Shown in pieces: positions 15,807 to 24,206 of a stretch of DNA of 49,861 bases. Origin of the DNA: a virus; the IMG/VR virus record IMGVR_UViG_3300037264_004711, positions 1-49,861 of that record; one strand, written 5' to 3'. Position numbers and translations under genes: made by a program. Every line of letters starts with the position of its first letter. Within the stretch, counting starts at the first letter, position 1. The notes below the pieces were generated by a model. It had not been told where the DNA came from, did no database searches, and saw nothing but the letters and a program-made list of their open reading frames with translations.

Positions 15807-16529
15807 TCAAGCGCTCAGGGCGATCTCCTCGAAGTACTCGCAAGCCAGATCCAGCTCCGCAACAGAAACGGCACTCGACGCCGCATCGAAGTCCCCGCTG
15901 GCCTTGTACCGGATCGGGATACAGTCGTGTAGCAGCCACATTTTGGCTGGAACGCGCGCCACCAGATCTGCCGGACCGATGTTCAGATTCAACCCGGTCG
16001 CTTCGGACAGGAGAGCCGTCGCACCTGTGAGACCGAGGAGATTCGCCGTAGCAATAGCTCCCTGCTCGGCCAAACCCGTCGCAATAGACGCCCCGATGGC
16101 AGTCGCAGCCGTAGCGGCCAGCGACTCCAAGAAGTTCGTACCGAGCGTGAACTTGGAGAAGTACTGGATCAGCAGGAGGTCTCGACGATAGGTCGGACCA
16201 CCAACACGAAGAAGTGGAATGCCGATGTCGAAACCGGCCGTATCGCCGGTCACGCCCGCCAGCATCCAGCGCCAGAAGTCCGAGTCGTAGTAGCGGGTAC
16301 CGCGCTGAAGCGTGATGGGCGAGATGTTGGCGCGCTTCAGCACCTTACGAGTGAAGTACCAGTTGCCTTCGTTGATCTCGATGACATCCGCCTGCATCTC
16401 TGGCGCCGTACAGGCCGAAAACCCGAACAGCGGAGTGAAGATGGGGAACGACAGCGGATCAGAAGGACCCAGGTCCATCAGCCAGAACGGGAAGCTGTGG
16501 AGTGGATCTAGGAGATGACTGCGGGCCAC
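15807..16529 (-). CDS. Second tail tube-like protein, gp19-related
   Basis: This is a 240-residue protein, paralogous to the upstream tube gene. Shared landmarks are FSACTAPEM...INEGNW, ITLQRGTRYYDSDFWRW and a C-terminal IPIRYKASGDFDAASSAVSVAELDLACEYF, each aligning with a counterpart in the neighbour. Between them is an extra ~60-residue Ala/Gly-rich hydrophobic insertion (ATAATAIGASIATGLAEQG and onward). The start used is a GTG 9 bases after the previous stop; an ATG at residue 18 (MDLGPSDPL) is possible. It could be a minor tube ring, tail terminator or tube-initiator subunit; the insertion argues it is not a simple duplicate. Confidence 0.7.
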   Translation of the reverse strand: MARSHLLDPLHSFPFWLMDLGPSDPLSFPIFTPLFGFSACTAPEMQADVIEINEGNWYFTRKVLKRANISPITLQRGTRYYDSDFWRWMLAGVTGDTAGFDIGIPLLRVGGPTYRRDLLLIQYFSKFTLGTNFLESLAATAATAIGASIATGLAEQGAIATANLLGLTGATALLSEATGLNLNIGPADLVARVPAKMWLLHDCIPIRYKASGDFDAASSAVSVAELDLACEYFEEIALSA

Positions 16530-16538
16530 CCGCCCCTG

Positions 16539-17126
16539 CTACACCACGACCTCTTGGACCGTGAAGTACTCCATGGCGAAGTCCAGCTCCATGATCGAGA
16601 TTTCGGAAGCGGTCGCGTCGAGATCTCCCGCCACCTTGTGACGGATGGGGAACGACTCGAAGCACCTGTAACGACGAGCCGGCTGGGGACCGTCACTACC
16701 GAGTGAGAACGTCTGAAGAGCCACACCTTGGGCGCGCTGCTCGATCGTCGGTCCACCAGAAAGCGCTTGCTCCCGATGGAAGTGGTCGATCCTGACGTTC
16801 TCCCGGTAGTTGCCGTTCTCGCCACCACCTTCGGCCGCCACTCCCGCCCACAACCAGAAAGACGAGTCGCCTCTTGCGACACCGCGCTGAAGCGTCACGT
16901 CCGACACGGTCGGGAAGCCGGCGAACTTGCGCTCGTAGACGAAGTTGCCTTCCCGATACGTCACCGGCTCGATCGAGATCTCGGGAAGAGAGCAGGAGGT
17001 GAAGCCCGCGGCCAGCAGGTCTACCTTGCGCGTCCCGCCCGTCAGGTACCCGTTGGGGTTGATGTCGTCGATGCTCACGTGGAACCGCATCGAGTGAAGG
17101 AAATCGGTAGAAACTGGACGGGCCAT
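16539..17126 (-). CDS. Tail tube protein, T4 gp19 family
   Basis: This is a 195-residue protein beginning MARPVSTDFLHSMRFHVSI, with a GGAGGA ribosome site upstream. It shows the gp19 tube pattern: F-x-V-S-I-D at the start, a central AGFTSCSLPEISIEPVTYREGN, DVTLQRGVARGDSSFWLW, and a closing strand-turn-strand region (FESFPIRHKVAGDLDA, IMELDFAMEYF). In contractile tails the hexameric tube forms the rigid inner channel inside the sheath. The gene follows the sheath and two small related genes, consistent with the usual sheath-tube order. Confidence 0.85.
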   Translation of the reverse strand: MARPVSTDFLHSMRFHVSIDDINPNGYLTGGTRKVDLLAAGFTSCSLPEISIEPVTYREGNFVYERKFAGFPTVSDVTLQRGVARGDSSFWLWAGVAAEGGGENGNYRENVRIDHFHREQALSGGPTIEQRAQGVALQTFSLGSDGPQPARRYRCFESFPIRHKVAGDLDATASEISIMELDFAMEYFTVQEVVV

Positions 17127-17186
17127 ATCTGGATCCTCCTGGAGAGTACCTCGATGTTAGCGTAACGTCATCAGCGGGGCCAGCCC

Positions 17187-17798
17187 CTACAGCTCGGGCC
17201 TCAAGATCGCGACAACCTGAACGGCCACGCCGCTGTCGGACCGGCGTACGAACAAGCCCTTGGTCGGATCTGGCGTCGCCACCGTCGTCGTACCGGCCGT
17301 GTTGGCCTGCCTGCCTGTCGAAGCCGAGGATGACGAAGCCAAGAGCGCGCCACCGCCCCCGGACTGATCCCGAAGCTGAAGGCTCGAACCTCCAACCGCC
17401 GTCGTCACGTACGCGACGAAGTCGAGGACGCGGAACTTGAAGGGCAGACCACCAGCAGGCCACACCTCCACGTCGTCAGGCGACCCTCCCGCCCCAGCCG
17501 GGACGGCCTTGAAGACCGACACGACACCTCCGACCGGAAACGTGTCGGCCACCGGAGCCAGGTCCCCCGCCTCCACCGTCGAAGGGGGAGCAAGCGCACC
17601 ACTCGCCACCTCGTCCGAGCTGTACTGAACCGACAAGGTCGCGAAACCGTCGGCGATGGCGCCCTGAAGCGCCTTCATGCGGGGCAGGTCGGAAGCCGAG
17701 CGTTCGACCTGCACGCTCTTGCCCGGCTGGATGCTGGTGTAGAGGTCGGACAAGTAGAGCTTGTCCAGCGAGATGTTGGTGATGGTGAGAGTCGCCAT
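17187..17798 (-). CDS. Tail-cluster protein sharing an N-terminal domain with its neighbour (203 aa)
   Basis: This 203-residue protein has an N-terminal ~60 residues (MATLTITNISLDKLYLSDLYTS onward) paralogous to the next-door 111-aa protein: both read T-(I/V)-T-N-I, then L-(Y/F)-L, then a polar strand ending in a (V/T)-x-(F/V)-x-R-(S/T)-A-D pattern. The remaining ~140 residues are different, with a Gly/Ser-rich segment (SGGGGALLASSSSAS) and a C-terminal beta segment (KGLFVRRSDSGVAVQVVAI). The role is unknown. Its place between sheath and tube suggests a tail accessory or sheath-tube adaptor. Confidence 0.65.
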   Translation of the reverse strand: MATLTITNISLDKLYLSDLYTSIQPGKSVQVERSASDLPRMKALQGAIADGFATLSVQYSSDEVASGALAPPSTVEAGDLAPVADTFPVGGVVSVFKAVPAGAGGSPDDVEVWPAGGLPFKFRVLDFVAYVTTAVGGSSLQLRDQSGGGGALLASSSSASTGRQANTAGTTTVATPDPTKGLFVRRSDSGVAVQVVAILRPEL

Positions 17799-17799
17799 G

Positions 17800-17889
17800 T
17801 GTTCTGCCTACGTCCGTTCGAGTTGAGCCAGAGTCCGAGTCAGCGACCGATCACGTGATGACGCCGGCCATGTCGCACCAAGCAGAACA
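17800..17889 (-). repeat. Inverted repeat spanning the gap between the two paralogs
   Basis: TGTTCTGC at 17800-17807 is perfectly complementary to GCAGAACA at 17882-17889, so the whole intergenic region could fold as one long stem-loop. The loop contains the perfect 10-bp palindrome ATCACGTGAT at 17850-17859. One arm lies directly upstream of the 203-aa gene's ATG and covers part of its AGG ribosome site. Confidence 0.35.
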
Positions 17890-17891
17890 GG

Positions 17892-18227
17892 TCAAGTGAT
17901 AACCCCTGTGGGGTCTCGCCAGTTCGTCCCGTCCGAGACGTTCGGGAAGAGGTCGTCCGAGTTGAAGATCTCGGTCCCGACCGGCACGAGCGTGGGGCCT
18001 GGCCGAGTCGCGTTCGAGTAGGTCGGCAGGATGTCGCCGTCGCCTGCCTCCTGGACGACCGCGATCGTGACCTTGCCGGCAAGACGCAGCTTCTTCAAGC
18101 TGATGTCGTTGTCGAGCTGGTCGGCCGTGCGGGAGAACGTGACGAAAGCCGCCGGAGCCAGCTCCTTGTACGCGCCCGTGAGGAAGAGACGCTCGGATGC
18201 GGTGATGTTGGTGACGGTGACCTGCAT
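17892..18227 (-). CDS. Tail-cluster protein, short paralog (111 aa)
   Basis: This 111-residue protein begins MQVTVTNITASERLFLTG. Its first ~60 residues match the N-terminus of the 203-aa protein encoded next, position by position in hydrophobic pattern. The C-terminal half (GDGDILPTYSNATRPGPTLV to DPTGVIT) contains a polar, Asn/Asp-rich segment ending with a T-N-W-R-D-P-T-G pattern. It lies 36 bases after the sheath gene. I do not recognise a family; a virion role is inferred from location. Confidence 0.65.
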   Translation of the reverse strand: MQVTVTNITASERLFLTGAYKELAPAAFVTFSRTADQLDNDISLKKLRLAGKVTIAVVQEAGDGDILPTYSNATRPGPTLVPVGTEIFNSDDLFPNVSDGTNWRDPTGVIT

Positions 18228-18263
18228 GACTTGGTACTCCTGTTAGCTGGGGATCTCGGTGGA

Positions 18264-20954
18264 CTAGCTGCTGAGCGAGAGCTGGCTAAAGCGGAATCGC
18301 ACGAACTCCGCCGGCTTGTTGGGCGCGGCCCCAACGTCGATGACGACCTGTCCGGCCTCGATCGAGGAGGCGTCGTTGTTGCTCTCGTCCACCACGACTC
18401 GGAACGCTTGCGACGGACTGCTGCCCGCGAACAAGCCCTGGTTGAACAGGTTGTTCATGAAGCCGTCGAGCTGGCCCTTGATCCTGGCCCAGAGCTGCGG
18501 CCCGTTGTTCTCGAACACGATCCAAGCGGTCGAGTTGTAGATGCTCTTCTCCAGGAACATGAAGAGCCGACGAGCGTTGATGTAGCGCCACTCGCTCTCG
18601 ATCGCGATCGTCCTGACGCCCCAGACGGCCAGACCGGTCTGCGGGCTGGAGATGAGCGGGTTGACCTTGTTCGGGTAGACGAAGTCGCGGTCTCCCTGCG
18701 TCGGAATGGTTTCGAGCCCGAGCAAGAAGACGAGCGCACCGTCCACCGTGCCACCGGGCGACTTGCCCACGTTCCTCGTGACATCGGTCCGAGCGTAGAT
18801 GCCGGCGATGTGACCAAGCGGCGGCATGGTGAGGGGCCGCCCATCGGCCAGTGGATCCGCCACCTTGACCCAGGGCCAGTAGAGAGCGGCGAACTTGGAG
18901 AAGCGGGCGAGGTCGAACCGGAACCAATCGACCGCTTCCTGCGCGTCCGAGCCGATCGGAACCGTCAGGATGATGAAGCGGTCGCCACCGGACGGCAGGT
19001 TGGCCCTCGACTGTGCGTAGTCGAGCAGGTCGCCCGTCACCGTCACGTCCCCGGCGAAGTCCGGGATGATGACCTGCATGATCTCGTCCACCTTGTCGAG
19101 CGCGTACACGCCCCGACTGGTGGCCTGGAGGGTCGGGTCGGTGAACTGGGCACGGCTGAACGTGCCGGACGTGAACGTGCCGTCGCTGCCGGTCGTGTAG
19201 TGAGCGACCGCGGCCGAGTCCGTGTACTGCTTGGCCGTGTCGCCGAACCGTTCGAGACGAGTCGTCTCCTCAGGATCCGTGTAGAACGCGGCCGTCACGA
19301 CCGTTCCGCCCTTCACGCTCTCGGTTCCACCAGTCGAGATGGTCTTGAAGTTCGCGACGCCCAGCGTGTAGTTGATGCTGTTCGGCCCGATCGTCGTACC
19401 CGAGACCGTGATGGAGGTGGCGTAGGCCGGGTCCACGTCTCCCGTGAGCGTGCCGTTGCCGTCATCCGTGATGGTCTTGGTCGTCGAAGACAGCCCGCTC
19501 GTGTACGTGATGCTGACGGAACGCGGACCGATCGCGAAGCCCAGACCGGTCAGGAACGTCGGGAGCAGTACGGCGCCAGCACCACCGTTGTCGTAGGACT
19601 GGCCTCCAAGAACCCCGTCTCCACCACCAAACACAGTGGTGGCGGCGATGCCGCTCAGCGTGCGGAACAGACGGTTGCCCGCCGGGGTCGTCACGCTGAT
19701 CAGGTCACTCAGCTCGTTCAGCACGTCCGGAAGGTACTGGGCGTGCGTCACATCGTTCGGGACGAGGGCTTCGAACGATTCGACGATGGCGAACGTGGCG
19801 GTCTCGGGGTTCAGCTCGGACACCGACACGTCGTAGCGGGTGTACGCCTGGGTCGCGGCCGTGAAGTAGTCGGCGTTGCCCTTGATCTCGACCCTCACAT
19901 CGTTCGCCCACTCGCCTTTGCTGATGGGCGAGATGTCGAAGTTCTCGGTCGAGTAGGTCGCGAGGAGAGGAGCGAGGCTGTGCGGGATGAAGACGGTCGC
20001 GCCCGTCGTGAACGAGTAGGCACCCGTGGACGAGTTGATGAGACCGGGAGCGGCCAGCGAGCCGACAACTCCATCGTCCACCAGCGCGCCTGCACCGTCG
20101 TCCCGGATCTTCCTCGTCGTCGAAGTCGGCGTGTAGTCGGCGACGAACGAGATCGCCACCACCATAGCGCCGGGGATGTCAGTACCGGCGAACTTGACCG
20201 AGCCCCTGCTCGTTGCGTGATCGAACGAGACGACCGATCCCTGCCCGTTCGGAGCCGTCGTCGTGACGGTCCCGCTGACAGGTGCGGGGATGGCGATCGT
20301 TCGGACGCCGCCGCCGTCTGGGTCCCACTTGACCGACACGGTAGCGGGCACGACGATGAACTGCTTGAGGTCGCCTTCGGCGTTTGCCGGTAGCGTCGTT
20401 CCGTCAAGACGGAACTCGTAGTTGGCCGTACCGCTGACGAGCGTCACGTCGAGAGTGTCGAGCCGGTTGCGGACACGATCTCCAACGACGGCCGTGACGG
20501 CTCCGCGCCACCGAATCTTGACGCCCGGGTTGGTCAGCCCGTTGTACTCGATGAGAGGAGAGGCGCCGGCCGAGACCTCCAACTGCGTCGTCGTGGACAG
20601 CTTGGAGAACGCAACGACCACACCGGTACCGGTTTCGATCTGCTGGTCGTACCGCTTGGTCTGGAGGTCGGCGTCAGCCAGGATGGCGTCACTCGGCACG
20701 ACCCGAACGACGAAGGCCCGACGGCCTCCGTTGGCGAAGAACGCCAGCATGGAAAGAGGAGCGAACGAGTCGGCCGAGAGTCCGCCGAACGTCTTGTTGA
20801 GCCGCTCCTGCGACGTGATGAGGGTCGCCTCATCCGTCGGACCCTTCGGGAAGAAGCCGACGATGCCCATGTTCGAAGTCGAGACCCCCGGAATCGTCTG
20901 AACGGACGACGGGATCTCTTCGATGAACACGCCTGGCGAGAGAAATTCGGCCAC
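18264..20954 (-). CDS. Tail sheath protein, T4 gp18 family, enlarged
   Basis: This is an 896-residue protein starting at a GTG with GGAGG six bases upstream. The N-terminus (FLSPGVFIEEIPSSVQTIPGV, then GIVGFFPKGP and FANGGRRAFVVRVV) is the classic sheath signature. The C-terminus is equally diagnostic (RRLFMFLEKSIYNSTAWIVF, LWARIKGQLDGFMNNLFNQG). Between are inserted beta domains with a recurring DDGxGxL...INxxTG...F pattern at about residues 200-245, 263-320 and 478-541, which make it longer than the ~660-residue T4 sheath. The protein contracts to drive the tube through the host envelope. The inserted domains probably decorate the outer surface. Confidence 0.93.
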   Translation of the reverse strand: MAEFLSPGVFIEEIPSSVQTIPGVSTSNMGIVGFFPKGPTDEATLITSQERLNKTFGGLSADSFAPLSMLAFFANGGRRAFVVRVVPSDAILADADLQTKRYDQQIETGTGVVVAFSKLSTTTQLEVSAGASPLIEYNGLTNPGVKIRWRGAVTAVVGDRVRNRLDTLDVTLVSGTANYEFRLDGTTLPANAEGDLKQFIVVPATVSVKWDPDGGGVRTIAIPAPVSGTVTTTAPNGQGSVVSFDHATSRGSVKFAGTDIPGAMVVAISFVADYTPTSTTRKIRDDGAGALVDDGVVGSLAAPGLINSSTGAYSFTTGATVFIPHSLAPLLATYSTENFDISPISKGEWANDVRVEIKGNADYFTAATQAYTRYDVSVSELNPETATFAIVESFEALVPNDVTHAQYLPDVLNELSDLISVTTPAGNRLFRTLSGIAATTVFGGGDGVLGGQSYDNGGAGAVLLPTFLTGLGFAIGPRSVSITYTSGLSSTTKTITDDGNGTLTGDVDPAYATSITVSGTTIGPNSINYTLGVANFKTISTGGTESVKGGTVVTAAFYTDPEETTRLERFGDTAKQYTDSAAVAHYTTGSDGTFTSGTFSRAQFTDPTLQATSRGVYALDKVDEIMQVIIPDFAGDVTVTGDLLDYAQSRANLPSGGDRFIILTVPIGSDAQEAVDWFRFDLARFSKFAALYWPWVKVADPLADGRPLTMPPLGHIAGIYARTDVTRNVGKSPGGTVDGALVFLLGLETIPTQGDRDFVYPNKVNPLISSPQTGLAVWGVRTIAIESEWRYINARRLFMFLEKSIYNSTAWIVFENNGPQLWARIKGQLDGFMNNLFNQGLFAGSSPSQAFRVVVDESNNDASSIEAGQVVIDVGAAPNKPAEFVRFRFSQLSLSS

Positions 20955-21023
20955 GGGATACCTCCAACGACGGTGAGACTTACGAGGGGACTACGAAACC
21001 TGAGTGCGGAACAGATCGTCCGG

Positions 21024-21320
21024 CTACTTGCGAGCTGGCGATGCCGCGCGTCCTGGCTTCGGCGACACACCCGCGGTAGGTGCGGTCGCCTCCTCATCGG
21101 CAGGAGATGCCGAGGTCTTCACCTCTGCGTCCGATTCGGCTTCTGCGACGGGAGAAGGCTGCCTGAACAGCAGACCCTTCTTGACCGAACGCATGACCGA
21201 GACGGTCGTCTCGTCTGGGCCTTCCAGATCAAACCACGTGTTGCCCGGAGCTGAGAACGCGCGTCCGCCCGTGAGGGTCAGCGCGACGTTTCCACGACCA
21301 CGGTTGTAGTAACGGCCCAT
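21024..21320 (-). CDS. Small unknown protein ahead of the sheath gene (98 aa)
   Basis: This is a 98-residue protein. Residues 1-52 look folded and beta-rich (MGRYYNRGRGNVALTLTGG, PGNTWFDLEGPDETTVSV), while residues ~55-98 are Ala/Pro/Ser/Glu-rich and probably disordered (VAEAESDAEVKTSASPADEE). It starts 12 bases after the 251-aa gene and ends 69 bases before the sheath start. Codon-level packing and context support it as a real late gene. No function can be assigned. Confidence 0.6.
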   Translation of the reverse strand: MGRYYNRGRGNVALTLTGGRAFSAPGNTWFDLEGPDETTVSVMRSVKKGLLFRQPSPVAEAESDAEVKTSASPADEEATAPTAGVSPKPGRAASPARK

Positions 21321-21332
21321 ACGACACCTACC

Positions 21333-22088
21333 TTATAGCTGCTTGAGGGTGAGGGTCAACGGTTTGGTGACGGTGCGGACGACCTGCGGGTCGAAGAGGT
21401 CAAGCTCCGCTTCGACACGAAGGGTTACACCAAAACCGATTACACGTTCCGAGATCTCGGGGTGATCGTCCAGCACGCTCGTCCCCTCCATGAAAGCGAA
21501 GTAGAGCCGCAGATCTCCCAGGCTGTCCTTCACGATGACGCGAGAGTAGGGAGCGTACGTCCTGAGAACGTGGTGGAGGACATTCTGCACCTGAGCCCGC
21601 TGCCCCAGCGCGCCCCGGTAGTGGGAGAGAATCGAGATCGTGTAGGTGATGTCGAACGGGACGGCCTGGAGCCCGATCTCTCGACGGTCGTAGCCTGCTT
21701 TCCCCGAATGGACCGTGTTGTCGGTCGGGAGCTTGACCCTCTGCGAGGTCTTGGCTGGAGTAGCGTAGGTCTCGTGATACGAGTGCCAGCGCTCGTTGGC
21801 CGGGGCGATGTCGTCCCTCCGGATCATGATGACGGGCAGGACGTACGACTTGAACTCGGACTCGGGGAACGAGAAGGTGACGAGCACGCCTGGTTTGCCA
21901 GGAGGAGCCTCGACGTTCGGCATGACCAGCCAGTAACGCTGGTCGATGATGTGGGCGCCTAGCGTCTCGACGACGCCCTGGTCGAAGTCCCGCAGCGTGA
22001 CGATGCCGGGCTGGTCTTCGCCCCGCTCACGGCGTGCATACGCCGCACGTGCGGCCGGAGTACTCGGATCTTCCTGGTAGTGCGGCAC
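21333..22088 (-). CDS. Tail terminator / sheath stabiliser candidate, gp15- or gp3-like
   Basis: This 251-residue protein starts at a GTG. The central region (VPFDITYTISILSHYRGALGQ, then VQNVLHHVLRTYAPYSRVIVKDSLG) and the following beta segment (FGVTLRVEAELDLFDP) recall the layout of tail-completion proteins of T4-like phages: P-(F/M)-x-(I/F)-x-Y-x-I-x-I, helix, then F/Y-x-P-x-x-x-V-x-V. In those phages the gp15 or gp3 ring caps the tube and sheath and docks to the neck. The position between neck genes and the sheath fits. The family call is by pattern only. Confidence 0.5.
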   Translation of the reverse strand: MPHYQEDPSTPAARAAYARRERGEDQPGIVTLRDFDQGVVETLGAHIIDQRYWLVMPNVEAPPGKPGVLVTFSFPESEFKSYVLPVIMIRRDDIAPANERWHSYHETYATPAKTSQRVKLPTDNTVHSGKAGYDRREIGLQAVPFDITYTISILSHYRGALGQRAQVQNVLHHVLRTYAPYSRVIVKDSLGDLRLYFAFMEGTSVLDDHPEISERVIGFGVTLRVEAELDLFDPQVVRTVTKPLTLTLKQL

Positions 22089-22105
22089 CTGGCCTCACCC
22101 CGAGC

Positions 22106-22519
22106 CTACTTCTTCAGCATGGCGCGCGCACGACCGAGCACGTGCGAAGAAAACTGCACGCTCTTGGCCTTGCCCAGCCAGATGGCGATCTCCTCGGGAG
22201 CCGCGCTGTCTTCCGGCATGTCCGGGACGAGGCCGTCGCGAGCGAGCTGGGAAGCGGCCGAGAACACGAAGTTCATCGCCTCGTTGTCGTTCTTGCCGTA
22301 CTCCAGGACGAGGAGATCGGCGATGTCGGTGAGGTACTGGTCGAGCGTGTCGCTCGCATCCGACGGGTTGATGGCCGCACCCGTGCCCGCTTGCGCTTCG
22401 GTGCCCGCATCGGTGCTGTCGGCTCCGGTGGGACCGAAGGCCACGGCATCGTCGTCGCCGCCCTCCTGTTCGAGGGTCTGACGGATGTCTTCGAGCACGC
22501 GGTTCACTCTGGGGGTCAT
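22106..22519 (-). CDS. Unknown acidic helical protein (137 aa)
   Basis: I place the start at the ATG at 22517-22519 because it has GGAG eight bases upstream and follows the previous stop directly; the longer open frame would run back through the previous gene. The protein starts MTPRVNRVLEDIRQTLEQEG, has a Gly/Ala/Asp/Thr-rich probable linker (~25-55), then two or three helices (TLDQYLTDIADLLVLEYGK, MNFVFSAASQLARDGLV, EIAIWLGKAKSVQFSSHVLG). No family recognised. It belongs to the neck/tail connector gene run. Confidence 0.65.
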   Translation of the reverse strand: MTPRVNRVLEDIRQTLEQEGGDDDAVAFGPTGADSTDAGTEAQAGTGAAINPSDASDTLDQYLTDIADLLVLEYGKNDNEAMNFVFSAASQLARDGLVPDMPEDSAAPEEIAIWLGKAKSVQFSSHVLGRARAMLKK

Positions 22520-22536
22520 GTCGTTGTCTCCATCGG

Positions 22537-23376
22537 TCACTTGCTCACGCGAATTCCAAGACGCTTCTGGAACCCGATGAACGATTTGGCGTCGCTGGCT
22601 TTGATCTTCTTGATGCGCTTCGGCCACTTTTGCCAGCGCTGGAACTCTGACTTGATCAGAGTGGACTTCAGGTCCTTCTCGCGTTTTAGCATCTCTCGAA
22701 GCCCGCGCTTTTGCAACCACAGTAGTGCGGGTCGCCAGTGGGCCTTTGCCTTGGTCGTCCCCAGCCCGAACTCCAGCTTGACGGCGTCGAGCGCGATGTC
22801 GGGCAACGCTTCCAACCCCCGAGGCGCGACCAAGTCCTGATCTCGACGAATACCCCGGACGCCCAGCTCATTCAGTGCCCGGGACCATTCGGGCCGACGA
22901 CGACGAAGCTGCTCCGACACACGTAAAACCTCACGTTTCGCCACCTTCCTCGAAATCAACGACGCCTGCTTGGGACTCGGACGAAACGGCAACGTGTCGA
23001 GCGTCCAAGGACTGAAGCTGGCCAGCACCTCGATCTCGGGAAGCGTTTTCCGGCCTCTTTTCCGCGGCCTTACGTAGAAAAGCATGCGCCGGCCATCCAG
23101 CTTCGTCACGCGCTTGGCCTTGGGATTCACCCGGACGGCGAACGCATCCTCGTCGGCCCCGACCGGCACCTGCACGACCTCCAAACCCCTCCGGTAGATG
23201 GCGTAGGCCGGGTCCGACGGAATCCGACCCGTCAGGTTGGCCAACAAATACTCGGTTGCGAGGTAAGTGAACTGAGACCTCAGCTTCCTCGACCGCTCGC
23301 CCCACTCACGGAACAGACGCTCGGGGTCCTTGATCTTGTTCGACCCGAGCGAACCGCTAATCGACACCGTTGCCAT
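22537..23376 (-). CDS. Basic protein of the neck cluster (279 aa)
   Basis: This is a strongly basic 279-residue protein beginning MATVSISGSLGSNKIKDPER. Residues ~20-50 (FREWGERSRKLRSQFTYLATEYLLANL) form a helix, followed by a beta region (residues ~60-110), then Lys/Arg-rich helices (SRKVAKREVLRVSEQLRRRR, GLREMLKREKDLKSTLIKSE). It overlaps the preceding zinc-finger gene by 20 bases. The gene order (neck proteins, small unknowns, this, tail terminator candidate, sheath) would suit a tail-completion or minor neck protein, but I see no diagnostic motif. Confidence 0.6.
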   Translation of the reverse strand: MATVSISGSLGSNKIKDPERLFREWGERSRKLRSQFTYLATEYLLANLTGRIPSDPAYAIYRRGLEVVQVPVGADEDAFAVRVNPKAKRVTKLDGRRMLFYVRPRKRGRKTLPEIEVLASFSPWTLDTLPFRPSPKQASLISRKVAKREVLRVSEQLRRRRPEWSRALNELGVRGIRRDQDLVAPRGLEALPDIALDAVKLEFGLGTTKAKAHWRPALLWLQKRGLREMLKREKDLKSTLIKSEFQRWQKWPKRIKKIKASDAKSFIGFQKRLGIRVSK

Positions 23377-23899
23377 CGGTCGATTCCTCCGGCTTGACGC
23401 CCATCAGTTCGAGCGGGCGGAACTCCCAGCCGTAGCGATCGGCCCACTCCTTCTCCGTCTTCAACATGGTGCCGAGCAGAGAGTTTTCCTTCGGCAGCGC
23501 GTGCCCGGCCAAGTCCTTCAGGTCGATGCCAAGGTAGTTGGGCTCGGTCTTGGAGAGGTCGGGCATCGGCACGGCCGTGATGTCGCCACGCTGCTCGCGC
23601 AGCCAGCTCACATGCTTGTCGCAGATTCCGATCTTCCTCAGCGCCAGCCGCTTACGTACCGTCATGACGGCGTCCGCACCACAGACGAAGCAGAAGCGAC
23701 CGAACGCCTCCTCCGTCATGAGACCGCGGTACTCAGGGAACGTACGATCGACCAGAGGCGAGCCGCACGTCGAAAGAGAAGCGCAGCGGTCTCCATGAAC
23801 GCCGCGCTCCCGAGCCTGCCAGTAGCGCTCGCACGACGCACAGACGATCGACAGCCCGGAGGCCGACGCCGCCTTCATCATGTCGAGCGTGATGGGCAC
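23357..23899 (-). CDS. Protein with two cysteine-rich zinc-binding clusters (180 aa)
   Basis: This is a 180-residue protein whose GTG start shares a base with the TAG of the preceding gene (TAGTG). Two probable zinc sites are visible. The first is CASCERYW followed by HGDRCASLSTCG, residues ~20-45. The second is FCFVCGAD followed by ICDKHVSWL, residues ~70-96, a C-x2-C...C-x2-H arrangement. The C-terminal ~80 residues have a proline-rich linker and a helical segment (LLGTMLKTEKEWADRYGWEF). Zinc-dependent folding or nucleic-acid contact is possible; the virion role is unknown. Confidence 0.6.
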   Translation of the reverse strand: MPITLDMMKAASASGLSIVCASCERYWQARERGVHGDRCASLSTCGSPLVDRTFPEYRGLMTEEAFGRFCFVCGADAVMTVRKRLALRKIGICDKHVSWLREQRGDITAVPMPDLSKTEPNYLGIDLKDLAGHALPKENSLLGTMLKTEKEWADRYGWEFRPLELMGVKPEESTDGNGVD

Positions 23900-24198
23900 T
23901 ACAGACCTTTGCGTATCTGCTGGACCGCCTGCTTGGCTCGACCCGCCTGCGCGCCCATCTTGCGCAGCTCGCGCATCAGATCGGCCGGATGCGATGCCGC
24001 CTTCTTCAGCAGCTTGACGACACCTTCGGGTCCTTCCTGATCGAGCAGCCCCGTCGTCTTGGCCGACACGGCGATGCCGCTCAGGAAGGCGGCCATCTTC
24101 TCGTCGGCCGCCACTTCGGTCTCGCCCGCCTCTTGCTCACGGATGACACGACGACCGTGGGGCCAGAACTCTTCTACGATGCGCTTGGGCTTGGACAT
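23899..24198 (-). CDS. Small helical basic protein (99 aa)
   Basis: This 99-residue protein starts MSKPKRIVEEFWPHGRRV and ends with a long amphipathic helix (ADLMRELRKMGAQAGRAKQA). The middle contains AADEKMAAFLSGIAVSAKTT and a DQEGPEGVVKLLKKA segment. It is tightly packed between the 196-aa neck candidate (8-base gap) and the zinc-finger gene (1-base overlap). No family recognised. Confidence 0.6.
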   Translation of the reverse strand: MSKPKRIVEEFWPHGRRVIREQEAGETEVAADEKMAAFLSGIAVSAKTTGLLDQEGPEGVVKLLKKAASHPADLMRELRKMGAQAGRAKQAVQQIRKGL

Positions 24199-24206
24199 GC
24201 TTGCTC

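Noticed and set aside
18231-20393. 720-codon plus-strand frame over the sheath gene
   Set aside because: The minus-strand sheath protein has clear family motifs at both ends; the plus frame has none.
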